Below, piece by piece: positions 23,553-29,398 of a stretch of DNA of 29,858 nt; within the stretch, counting starts at the first letter, position 1, and each line of letters begins with the position of its first letter. This DNA comes from a virus. Below the pieces are notes generated by a model. That model was not told the DNA's origin. It worked only from the letters and a program-made list of their open reading frames with translations, and did no database searches. The position numbers were made by a program, and so were the translations under genes. Location of the stretch: positions 1 to 29,858 of IMG/VR virus record IMGVR_UViG_3300030388_001013, one strand, 5' to 3'.

Positions 23553-24250
23553 TTTTGCTTGTAGATGCCGATAGTTTGGTTTTTGCAAGTTGCTATAGAC
23601 CAAGGGAAGATGTTGACACATTCTATACAAATCTAGATGATGTTATTCACAAATTTGATGAATCATTTATGAAGATAGTAAATGATCTATCTGATAAATA
23701 CGAAGTAAAAAAAGTGTTAACCTTTAATAATAGTAAAGGCAACTTTAGAAAGCTAATTACACCCACTTACAAAGCAAATAGGATAGGACAAAAGAAACCC
23801 CCAATGCTTAAAGAAATGCATGACTACGTTCAAGAAACGTATGATGGCATTTATGGTTATGGAATTGAAACGGATGATATAGTTGCTACCTATTGGAAGG
23901 AATTAAGTATTAAGTTTGGCAGGGAAAATGTAATGATTGTTAGTATAGATAAAGATTATCTTCAATTCCCGGCATTGATTTACAGATACAACCGCAAAGA
24001 AATTTTAAACCTTTCTGAATTTGATTCATTGCTTAACTTTTATACTCAAATGATAATTGGGGATACTTCGGATAATGTGAACTACTTCAAGGGCAAAGGC
24101 ATCAAGTTTGCACAGAAATATTACAAGGACTGTGACACAAAATATCAATTCACTAAAATGTTATACCTTCTTTTTAAAGAAAGATACAGGAGTAAAGCAA
24201 GGGAAAAATACATAGAGTGTTACAACCTTTTAAAACTTAGAACAGAATGA
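23549..24250 (+). CDS. 5'-3' exonuclease (FEN/RNase H-like)
   Basis: The 233-residue protein has the acidic cluster of the phage 5'-3' exonuclease family: LLVDADSLVF (Asp6, Asp8), FRKLITPTYKANR, GIETDDIVATY (Glu107, Asp109, Asp110), VSIDKDYLQFP (Asp134, Asp136) and IIGDTSDNVNYFKGKG (Asp172, Asp175). Such enzymes remove RNA primers and flaps during replication or degrade DNA ends for recombination. The enzyme would supply single strands for the ERF protein. The next tiny gene overlaps by 4 nt. Confidence 0.85.
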   Translation: MILLVDADSLVFASCYRPREDVDTFYTNLDDVIHKFDESFMKIVNDLSDKYEVKKVLTFNNSKGNFRKLITPTYKANRIGQKKPPMLKEMHDYVQETYDGIYGYGIETDDIVATYWKELSIKFGRENVMIVSIDKDYLQFPALIYRYNRKEILNLSEFDSLLNFYTQMIIGDTSDNVNYFKGKGIKFAQKYYKDCDTKYQFTKMLYLLFKERYRSKAREKYIECYNLLKLRTE

Positions 24251-24420
24251 AATTAAAAGCAGAATTAAAGGAAAAGATAAAAACAAGAGATGAGCGAAGA
24301 AAAGCAATCCTTGATCCAAGCATTGACCAATTGACAATAGTTGGAATGACTAAGGGACTGGTAAGATTGGAAAAACAAATAAATCAAATAATTAAAAGAA
24401 TAGAAAATGCAGAAGGCTAA
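24247..24420 (+). CDS. Tiny basic coiled-coil protein
   Basis: A 57-residue, Lys/Arg/Glu-rich helical protein (MKLKAELKEKIKTRDERRKA, then ILDPSIDQLTIVG and KQINQIIKRIENAEG). It overlaps the exonuclease stop (ATGA) and the next gene by 14 nt. No family is recognised. DNA binding or a structural partner role is possible but unsupported. Confidence 0.55.
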   Translation: MKLKAELKEKIKTRDERRKAILDPSIDQLTIVGMTKGLVRLEKQINQIIKRIENAEG

Positions 24421-24514
24421 AAAAATAGTAGGCACTTTGTTAATACTTATAGCAAGTGTATTTATTTTAATAATTGGTAATTTTATAGACTTGCACAAAC
24501 CAAAACAATTTTGA
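24407..24514 (+). CDS. Mini membrane protein (35 residues)
   Basis: The ORF encodes a short basic start (MQKAKK) followed by one hydrophobic segment (GTLLILIASVFILIIGNF) and a short polar tail. The reading is compact and framed by overlaps. It may be a small membrane toxin-like or host-modifying protein. Position in the early region makes it unlikely to be the main holin. Confidence 0.45.
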   Translation: MQKAKKIVGTLLILIASVFILIIGNFIDLHKPKQF

Positions 24515-24600
24515 TTTCAATAGTAGACGTATCAACATTAATTATTCTATTATATATTGTTGCGGTTATAAGTGATATTAAAAATAAACTAAAAAAATAA
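24511..24600 (+). CDS. Possible mini membrane protein with TTG start
   Basis: A 29-residue reading frame from TTG 24511, overlapping the previous stop, with one hydrophobic segment (VSTLIILLYIVAVIS) and a Lys-rich end. The unusual start and short length make it doubtful. The tandem arrangement with another single-pass peptide is its main support. Confidence 0.3.
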   Translation: MISIVDVSTLIILLYIVAVISDIKNKLKK

Positions 24601-24620
24601 TTAAACTTTAATATAATTTT

Positions 24621-24731
24621 ATGCCGGAATTAATTTGGGGGTGTTCCCTCTGCGGATCGTATAATAATATTAAAAATGATATTTGCGGAAAGTGTAAGAA
24701 AAAAAAGGAAATAACAGATATAAAAAGATGA
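24621..24731 (+). CDS. Tiny zinc-finger-like protein
   Basis: A 36-residue ORF with two cysteine pairs (GCSLCGSYNN and DICGKCKKKK; C-x2-C...C-x2-C), a minimal zinc ribbon, ending in a basic stretch. It overlaps the next start (ATGA). It is one of several tiny cysteine-pair proteins in this early region. Function is unknown. Confidence 0.6.
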   Translation: MPELIWGCSLCGSYNNIKNDICGKCKKKKEITDIKR

Positions 24732-24919
24732 CAGAAAATGAAAAAAATGCTAGTGATAAAGCGCAGCAATTAATAAGTAGACACATTAGCGAATGCGGCA
24801 TAGATGAAGATTCTGCAAAGAAGGCTAGTTTGATCCTCATAGATGAATTATTTAAGTGGGGTTTACCTTACACCTATCAAATAGAATTTTGGACTGAAGT
24901 AAAAAGATATTTAAAATGA
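24728..24919 (+). CDS. Small conserved phage protein
   Basis: A 63-residue helical protein (ASLILIDELFKWGLPYTYQI, then EFWTEVKRYLK). Small proteins with an LIxIDE...FWxxVK pattern recur in Bacteroidetes phages near replication genes. Function is unknown. It is coupled to its neighbours by ATGA overlaps at both ends. Confidence 0.6.
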   Translation: MTENEKNASDKAQQLISRHISECGIDEDSAKKASLILIDELFKWGLPYTYQIEFWTEVKRYLK

Positions 24920-25287
24920 CGGCACAAGAAATAAGTGACAGAATAGTAAAGAAAACAGGGGTGAATGTTTTTGAAGATAGTAGGAAAAAAGAAGTGATTC
25001 ATTACAGATCATTACTAATCTACCTACTAAGGGAAAAAATGAATCTTAGATGGATGAACATTGCACTGTTTTTTAAAGCAAATAATAAAAGCATAACACA
25101 CGCAACAGTTATACACTCACATCATTACTATGAAATTTATAAGGATGAAAATCCCAAACTGGAGGAATTAGAAAAACAGTTTAACTTTACCCCGGTAGAC
25201 CTTGACACACTAGATAAAATTCATATGCTAGAAAATAAAGTAAAAAACCTTAGAAAAAGAATCAAACAATATGAAAAATTTAATTAG
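24916..25287 (+). CDS. DnaA domain IV-like DNA-binding protein
   Basis: This 123-residue protein resembles the DNA-binding domain IV of DnaA. HYRSLLIYLLREKMNLRWMN is followed by the signature region IALFFKANNKSITHATVIHS (about residues 49-68), like the DnaA FG-RDHSTVIHA motif. The AAA+ part is absent. A helical C-terminus (LENKVKNLRKRIKQYEKF) may dimerise. It may bind DnaA-box-like sites to start replication or regulate transcription. No clear cluster of DnaA boxes was recognised by eye. Confidence 0.65.
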   Translation: MTAQEISDRIVKKTGVNVFEDSRKKEVIHYRSLLIYLLREKMNLRWMNIALFFKANNKSITHATVIHSHHYYEIYKDENPKLEELEKQFNFTPVDLDTLDKIHMLENKVKNLRKRIKQYEKFN

Positions 25288-25441
25288 TTCAGTAAAAAAA
25301 TCATTAAGGAATTTGTTCACAGAAGATGATCCCACAAAAATATGGGTTCAGATACCTAGGACTTTTAAAACAAAAAAAGATCAAAATTATATGATCAGAA
25401 GAACAAAGGATTTTATTGTAGAAAACACAGAAGTTGGATGA
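25271..25441 (+). CDS. Small protein before the methyltransferase
   Basis: A 56-residue basic protein (MKNLISSVKKSLRNLFTEDD, then PTKIWVQIPRTFKTKK and NYMIRRTKDFIVE) overlapping the DnaA-like gene by 17 nt and the methyltransferase by 4 nt. No family is recognised. The overlap structure supports translation. Confidence 0.5.
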   Translation: MKNLISSVKKSLRNLFTEDDPTKIWVQIPRTFKTKKDQNYMIRRTKDFIVENTEVG

Positions 25442-26070
25442 TTACCAATGAAGACAACATGGATTTAATGGTTAGGTATAAAGACAATCATTTTGACTTG
25501 GCTATTGTTGATCCTCCTTATGGAAGCAATGATGCCATAGGTTTAAAAGATAATCTTTCTAAAAATAAACAAGCAACAAAAAGAACTAATTACAATGTTT
25601 TTAAAAATGTATCACCATCAATTAAATACTTTAAAGAATTAAAAAGGGTTAGCAAGAATCAAATTATTTGGGGTGTAAATTTTTATAAAAACTTTGATTT
25701 GAGTGGTGGAAGGTTGTGTTGGGATAAAAAAGGGACTGCATTTGGAAGGGCGGAACTTGCTTATTTATCTATGACAAAAAGCGTAAATGTTTGTGAAATA
25801 ATATGGAACGGTATGATTCAGCACGACATGAAAAATAAAGAATTAAGAATACACCCAACACAAAAACCAGTGAAACTTTATGAATGGCTTTTAATGAATT
25901 ACGCAAAAGAAGGAGACACAATATTAGACACTCATTTAGGAAGTGGATCAATTGCTATTGCTTGTCATAACTTAAAATATGATTTAACTGCTTGTGAACT
26001 TGACACAGAATATTATGAAAAAGCAATGGAAAGAATTAATAATCATAAGCGACAAATAAGAATGTTTTAA
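25438..26070 (+). CDS. DNA methyltransferase (N6-adenine or N4-cytosine type)
   Basis: A 210-residue enzyme with motif IV AIVDPPYGSN (DPPY, residues 25-28) near the N-terminus and motif I near the C-terminus (ILDTHLGSGSIAIAC, about 162-176). HPTQKPVKLYEWLL precedes motif I. This circular order is the beta class. It would modify adenine (or N4-cytosine) in phage DNA, likely to resist host restriction. No matching restriction enzyme is present in the window. The compact size suggests a recognition region between the motifs. Confidence 0.85.
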   Translation: MITNEDNMDLMVRYKDNHFDLAIVDPPYGSNDAIGLKDNLSKNKQATKRTNYNVFKNVSPSIKYFKELKRVSKNQIIWGVNFYKNFDLSGGRLCWDKKGTAFGRAELAYLSMTKSVNVCEIIWNGMIQHDMKNKELRIHPTQKPVKLYEWLLMNYAKEGDTILDTHLGSGSIAIACHNLKYDLTACELDTEYYEKAMERINNHKRQIRMF

Positions 26071-26073
26071 TGA

Positions 26074-26105
26074 CGTTATATAAATTGAATAAACAAAAAT
26101 AAATC
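26074..26105 (+). promoter_or_regulatory. Candidate phage late promoter, site 4, with leader
   Basis: CGTTATATA at 26074-26082 lies in front of the terminase genes, but here the ATG (26106) is 23 nt farther on. The bases after the element read AAT-TGA where site 2 reads AAT-ATG-A, a one-base difference. The upstream A-rich box is shifted by about 2-3 nt relative to the other sites (AAAT at 26054-26057). It fits a promoter with an A-rich leader. Confidence 0.5.
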
Positions 26106-26375
26106 ATGGATGGAAGAAAACAAAATGGAGGGGTAAGGGAAGGAGCAGGAAGACCAAAGAAAGCTGATGAAGAAAAGCTAATTGAAAAGCTAGATGCTTT
26201 AATAGATAGTGATAAGGTGGTAATGAAGCTGGGTGAAATGTGTATGAAGGGTGACACAAGAGCATTGACATTATACTTCAATTACAGATATGGTAAGCCA
26301 AAAGAGAAAATTGATATTTCAGCAAGTGAAGGTTTAAATGTGAACTTTAAGGACTTGATTCAATTTAGTGATTAA
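26106..26375 (+). CDS. terS: Terminase small subunit
   Basis: The 89-residue protein begins with a Gly/Arg-rich GVREGAGRPKKADE typical of small terminase subunits of Bacteroidetes phages. A helical part follows with TRALTLYFNYRYGKPKEKID. It recognises the packaging start on phage DNA. Directly downstream the large terminase begins with GTG inside its last codons. The gene is shorter than many terS proteins but consistent with this family. Confidence 0.75.
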   Translation: MDGRKQNGGVREGAGRPKKADEEKLIEKLDALIDSDKVVMKLGEMCMKGDTRALTLYFNYRYGKPKEKIDISASEGLNVNFKDLIQFSD

Positions 26376-27576
26376 AGTTAACCCGAAGTATTCACCAATT
26401 TCAAAGGCTGATTCTAGGTATTTCATTGTAACAGGTGGAAGGGGTAGTGGTAAATCCTTTTCTATTAATTTGATGTTGTGCCTTTTAACCTATGAGAAAG
26501 GACACGTTATCTTGTTTAGTAGGTACACCTTAACATCTGCTTATGTTTCTATCATTCCGGAATTTATAGAAAAGCTAGAACTGCTAAATATCTTTGATCA
26601 TTTCCAAATCACAAAGGATGAGATTCAAAACAAAATATCCGGCAGCAAGATTATCTTCAAAGGAATTAAAACATCATCGGGTGATCAAACTGCAAATCTA
26701 AAATCATTGCAGGGGGTTACAACCTTTGTATTGGATGAGGCTGAAGAACTAACAAGTGAAGACACATTTGACAAAATAGATTTATCTGTTAGATCACAAA
26801 GCCAAACCAACAGGATTATCTTAATCTTAAACCCAACCACAAAAGAACACTGGATTTACCAAAGGTTCTTTCAAGATAAAGGAATGCAAGAAAGTTTAAA
26901 TACTAGTAAAGATGATGTGACATACATTCACACAACATACCTTGATAATATTCAAAACCTTTCAGAAAGTTACCTGTCCCAAATACAGAACATTAGGGTA
27001 AGGAGACCCAGCAAATACAAGCATCAAATTCTTGGGGGTTGGTTGGATAAAGCAGAGGGTGTGATTTTTGATAACTGGAAAATAGGTGAATTTAAAAAGG
27101 TAGGTGTTTCAGTGTTTGGACAAGATTACGGTTTTGCCTCAGATGAATCTACGTTAATTGAAACCAACATTGATACAACAAATAAAATAATCTATCTAAG
27201 GGAATGTTTTTATATCAAACATCTAACCACATCACAGATAGGAGAACTTAACTTAAAACACGCAGGAAATGCCTTGATAATAGGGGATAGTGCAGAACCT
27301 AGATTAATAAATGAACTAAAATCTAAGGGGAGTAATATTATATCAGCAATTAAAGGACAAGGTTCTATTACCTACGGAATATCCTTGATTCAAGATTATG
27401 ATTTAATTGTATCTGAAGATTCTGTTAATCTAATAAAAGAACTAAATAATTATTGTTGGTTAGAACGTAAATCAAAAACACCACAAGATAAATTCAATCA
27501 CCTTCTTGATGGACTTAGGTATGCGGTTACCTATCAACTACAGAACCCAAATAGGGGAACATATATGATTAGTTAG
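26368..27576 (+). CDS. terL: Terminase large subunit (packaging ATPase/nuclease)
   Basis: A 402-residue protein starting at GTG 26368 (overlap 8 nt). The ATPase part has Walker A GGRGSGKS (residues 23-30), Walker B FVLDEAEEL (Asp123, Glu124) and motif III-like ILILNPTTKEHW. The nuclease part shows FGQDYGFASDES (Asp253), IIGDSAEPR (Asp307) and a C-terminal HLLDGLRYAV with the last Asp. It pumps DNA into the prohead and cuts it. Length and motifs match phage TerL of the PBSX type. Confidence 0.93.
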   Translation: MIKVNPKYSPISKADSRYFIVTGGRGSGKSFSINLMLCLLTYEKGHVILFSRYTLTSAYVSIIPEFIEKLELLNIFDHFQITKDEIQNKISGSKIIFKGIKTSSGDQTANLKSLQGVTTFVLDEAEELTSEDTFDKIDLSVRSQSQTNRIILILNPTTKEHWIYQRFFQDKGMQESLNTSKDDVTYIHTTYLDNIQNLSESYLSQIQNIRVRRPSKYKHQILGGWLDKAEGVIFDNWKIGEFKKVGVSVFGQDYGFASDESTLIETNIDTTNKIIYLRECFYIKHLTTSQIGELNLKHAGNALIIGDSAEPRLINELKSKGSNIISAIKGQGSITYGISLIQDYDLIVSEDSVNLIKELNNYCWLERKSKTPQDKFNHLLDGLRYAVTYQLQNPNRGTYMIS

Positions 27577-27583
27577 TGAACTT

Positions 27584-27613
27584 TTTGTTTTATAAGTTTA
27601 TTGGTGTATCTTG
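27584..27613 (+). promoter_or_regulatory. Host-type Bacteroidetes promoter
   Basis: TTTG (27584-27587), a 19-nt spacer and TATCTTG (27607-27613) fit the housekeeping pattern with one T missing from the -7 box. It directs the small gene at 27641. Confidence 0.65.
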
Positions 27614-27640
27614 CATATAAGATTAACAAACAAAAACAAA

Positions 27641-27886
27641 ATGGAAAATTTTATTCAAAAAATAGCAGTTAGTATTTCTGAAATTAAAAAAGGAGGAACA
27701 GATTCTGATACAGAAAAACAACTTTCAAATTTATGGGAAAATGTGTGTAGATATAAACGAGCATCAGAGGCTATTAGGGTTGGATATAGCCATACTGAAG
27801 AAACAGTAAAAAAATCTAAGACTGAAATTAGTAGGTTGTCAGATGCTAGTTATGATAAAATGATTAATTCAATAATAATACAATAA
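27641..27886 (+). CDS. Small helical early-type protein
   Basis: The start is ATG 27641, after a host-type promoter and the leader AACAAACAAAAACAAAATG, identical to that at 18852-18870. The 81-residue product is helical and mixed-charge (MENFIQKIAVSISEIKKGGT, then KQLSNLWENVCRYKRASEAI). No family is recognised. Its control differs from the late genes around it: host-type promoter plus own terminator. Confidence 0.6.
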   Translation: MENFIQKIAVSISEIKKGGTDSDTEKQLSNLWENVCRYKRASEAIRVGYSHTEETVKKSKTEISRLSDASYDKMINSIIIQ

Positions 27887-27894
27887 ATTAAACA

Positions 27895-27918
27895 GGGGGG
27901 TAATTCCCCCTTTTTTTT
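27895..27918 (+). terminator. Intrinsic terminator, G-tract type
   Basis: GGGGG (27896-27900) pairs with CCCCC (27906-27910) around TAATT, followed by eight T. It closes the unit of the gene at 27641. Confidence 0.88.
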
Positions 27919-27951
27919 AAATTTAATTTTATATATTTAACCGCAGATAAA

Positions 27952-28290
27952 ATGGAAACAATGAAACCTTTATTTACAGATATAGAACTGAAAGAAATTA
28001 TTCACGATATAGATATTGCCTATATAGATATGATGGATTCAGAAGTGCACAGGCAAGAAGTAAATTGGTTTGTTCATGATCTTGAAATATTTGCTAGTGT
28101 GTTGTGTATTCGGGAAACGCTTAGTGAACCGTACGAAACATACGACCATCAAGAACCGGGAACATACAGGTATTTGTTTGAAATTGATGATTGTTGTGCT
28201 TACTTTAATGATGAAGAATGTATCACAAATCATCAACTTGAGAATATAATAGTACCGGTTTTAGAAGTTAAAATACACCCACATGGATAA
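27952..28290 (+). CDS. Acidic protein of unknown function
   Basis: A 112-residue acidic protein (FTDIELKEIIHDIDIAYIDM, then VHDLEIFASVLCIRETL and YRYLFEIDDCCAYFNDEEC). ATG 27952 and ATG 27961 are both possible starts. A TATATTTA near-match to the host -7 box lies at 27932-27939. No family is recognised. Cys-Cys and Cys residues near 83-92 may be structural. It overlaps the next gene by 8 nt. Confidence 0.55.
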   Translation: METMKPLFTDIELKEIIHDIDIAYIDMMDSEVHRQEVNWFVHDLEIFASVLCIRETLSEPYETYDHQEPGTYRYLFEIDDCCAYFNDEECITNHQLENIIVPVLEVKIHPHG

Positions 28291-28567
28291 AATACAAAAT
28301 ACACACGATGCTGAATATTGGAACAATGCACACCTTTGTTCTAGTATTCTTAGGGGATGGCATAAGATCAAACCCAACAATGAAGAAATAACATCAGTAA
28401 TGACTGCTCTTCAAGAAATGACCTTTTATGTGGCACGTTTAAAGCACGATGCACAAGCAAAGGATAAGATAGTTGAAGAGTACAAATTAGAAAGGAACAA
28501 GTGGTGCATGAGGGCGCAACAGGCAGAGCGTAGATTTGATAACGCAGAGAAGTTAATAGATATTTAA
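28283..28567 (+). CDS. Helical protein of unknown function
   Basis: A 94-residue protein with a long helical C-terminal half (DAQAKDKIVEEYKLERNKWC, then MRAQQAERRFDNAEKLIDI). I do not recognise a family. It lies just before a strong terminator that separates it from the tail chaperone operon. A coiled-coil structural or regulatory role is possible but unsupported. Confidence 0.55.
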   Translation: MDKIQNTHDAEYWNNAHLCSSILRGWHKIKPNNEEITSVMTALQEMTFYVARLKHDAQAKDKIVEEYKLERNKWCMRAQQAERRFDNAEKLIDI

Positions 28568-28593
28568 AATATTTGTTTAGTTGGTTAGTTATG

Positions 28594-28621
28594 GGGTAGT
28601 CAAAATGGCTACCCTTTTTTT
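28594..28621 (+). terminator. Intrinsic terminator before the tail chaperone operon
   Basis: GGGTAGT (28594-28600) pairs with GCTACCC (28608-28614), one T-G pair, loop CAAAATG, then seven T to 28621. Confidence 0.88.
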
Positions 28622-28628
28622 GTGTTTA

Positions 28629-28658
28629 AAAATCCCTTCTATTTTGCGTTATATATTT
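28629..28658 (+). promoter_or_regulatory. Candidate phage late promoter, site 5
   Basis: CGTTATATA at 28647-28655 ends 3 nt before the ATG at 28659. AAAATC at 28629-28634 is exactly 12 nt upstream of the CGT, as at site 3. It immediately follows a terminator, as expected for a new operon start. Confidence 0.65.
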
Positions 28659-29315
28659 ATGAAAGCAAGTGTAACTGTGCCGAACTTATCGGAAATTACC
28701 CTAGAACAATATCAAAGATTCTTAAAAGTTCAAGAAATTAACAAGGATGATGAGTATATTCTTCAGTTAAAAATGATTGAAATATTCTGTAATGTTGATT
28801 ACAAAGATGCAAGGAATATCAAGTTTTCAGATGTTGAAAAAATCATTGAAGTTCTCACAAAAACCTTTGAAGAAAAGCCAAAACTTGTAACTACTTTTAA
28901 AATGGATGGGGTTGAATATGGATTTATCCCAAATCTAGAAGAAATTTCTTTTGGTGAATACGTTGATTTAGATTCTTTTCTTCCCTCAGAACAAGATTTA
29001 CATAGGGCAATGAATGTTTTGTACAGACCCATTGTAAATAAGAAATCAGGAAAGTATTCTATTGCGGAATATGACATTGATACAAAGGATATAATGAAGC
29101 AAATAAAACTAGATGCAGTTCTTAGTTCTATTTTTTTTTTTCAAAGTTTAGGCTTGGAATTGTTGAAGGTTACGAACAATTATTTGCAGGAGGAACTGGA
29201 GAAACAACCACAATTGCAGCAGGATTTGGAAAAAAATGGGGGTGGTATTCCAGCATCTTTGCCCTTGCTCAAGGAAATATTGAACGATTTGAAAGTATCA
29301 CTTCCCTTGAATTAA
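28659..29315 (+). CDS. Tail assembly chaperone, short form (gpG-like)
   Basis: The start is ATG 28659, 3 nt after a late-promoter element; upstream in-frame starts lie inside the terminator and promoter. The 218-residue product begins MKASVTVPNLSEITLEQYQR and contains YGFIPNLEEISFGEYVDLDS, then RAMNVLYRPIV. This is the pattern of the gpG-type chaperone of Bacteroidetes phages. The C-terminal part (DLEKNGGGIPASLPLLKEIL) resembles the usual end of the short form. The product would coat the tape measure during tail assembly. Downstream a -1 frame is open, see the long form. Confidence 0.75.
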   Translation: MKASVTVPNLSEITLEQYQRFLKVQEINKDDEYILQLKMIEIFCNVDYKDARNIKFSDVEKIIEVLTKTFEEKPKLVTTFKMDGVEYGFIPNLEEISFGEYVDLDSFLPSEQDLHRAMNVLYRPIVNKKSGKYSIAEYDIDTKDIMKQIKLDAVLSSIFFFQSLGLELLKVTNNYLQEELEKQPQLQQDLEKNGGGIPASLPLLKEILNDLKVSLPLN

Positions 29316-29398
29316 CTAAGTGTTTAACAATGTTGACATTTATGAAAGAAAAGAACGAAGCAGAAGCACAACAAATAAAAAATAAACAAAGAAGATGA
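28659..29398 (+). CDS. Tail assembly chaperone, long form by -1 frameshift (gpGT-like)
   Basis: The -1 frame opens just after TAG at 29123-29125 and stays open to TGA 29396-29398. It encodes GFGKKWGWYSSIFALAQGNI, then ERFESITSLEL and CLTMLTFMKEKNEAEA, a typical second-frame (T-part) pattern. Two slip sites lie in the overlap: a run of eleven T at 29131-29141 read as ATT TTT TTT TTT, and A-AAA-AAT at 29231-29237 before GGGGG. Either could yield the fusion, as in lambda G/GT. The stop overlaps the next gene's start. The split point is inferred. Confidence 0.72.
29131..29141 (+). promoter_or_regulatory. Candidate slippery site 1 (T11)
   Basis: Eleven T in the frame ATT TTT TTT TTT CAA allow -1 slippage of ribosomes or of RNA polymerase. 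It lies 6 nt after the stop that closes the -1 frame upstream, so it is the earliest position where a shift is possible. Confidence 0.5.
29231..29237 (+). promoter_or_regulatory. Candidate slippery site 2 (A AAA AAT)
   Basis: The zero-frame codons GAA AAA AAT form the heptamer A AAA AAT, followed at once by GGGGGTGG, which may stall ribosomes. A -1 shift here joins the gpG part directly to the KKWGWYSSIF part, the expected join for the family. Confidence 0.5.

Noticed and set aside
28581-28658. Longer N-terminus for the tail chaperone starting at 28581
   Set aside because: This extension runs through a clear intrinsic terminator and the late-promoter element. The ATG at 28659 has the same 3-nt spacing as the other late starts.
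29131-29141. T11 run as a sequencing error that splits one gene in two
   Set aside because: Both frames downstream encode family-like sequence (gpG end and T-part), the usual sign of programmed frameshifting. A homopolymer error cannot be excluded fully but would not explain the conserved-looking zero-frame end.
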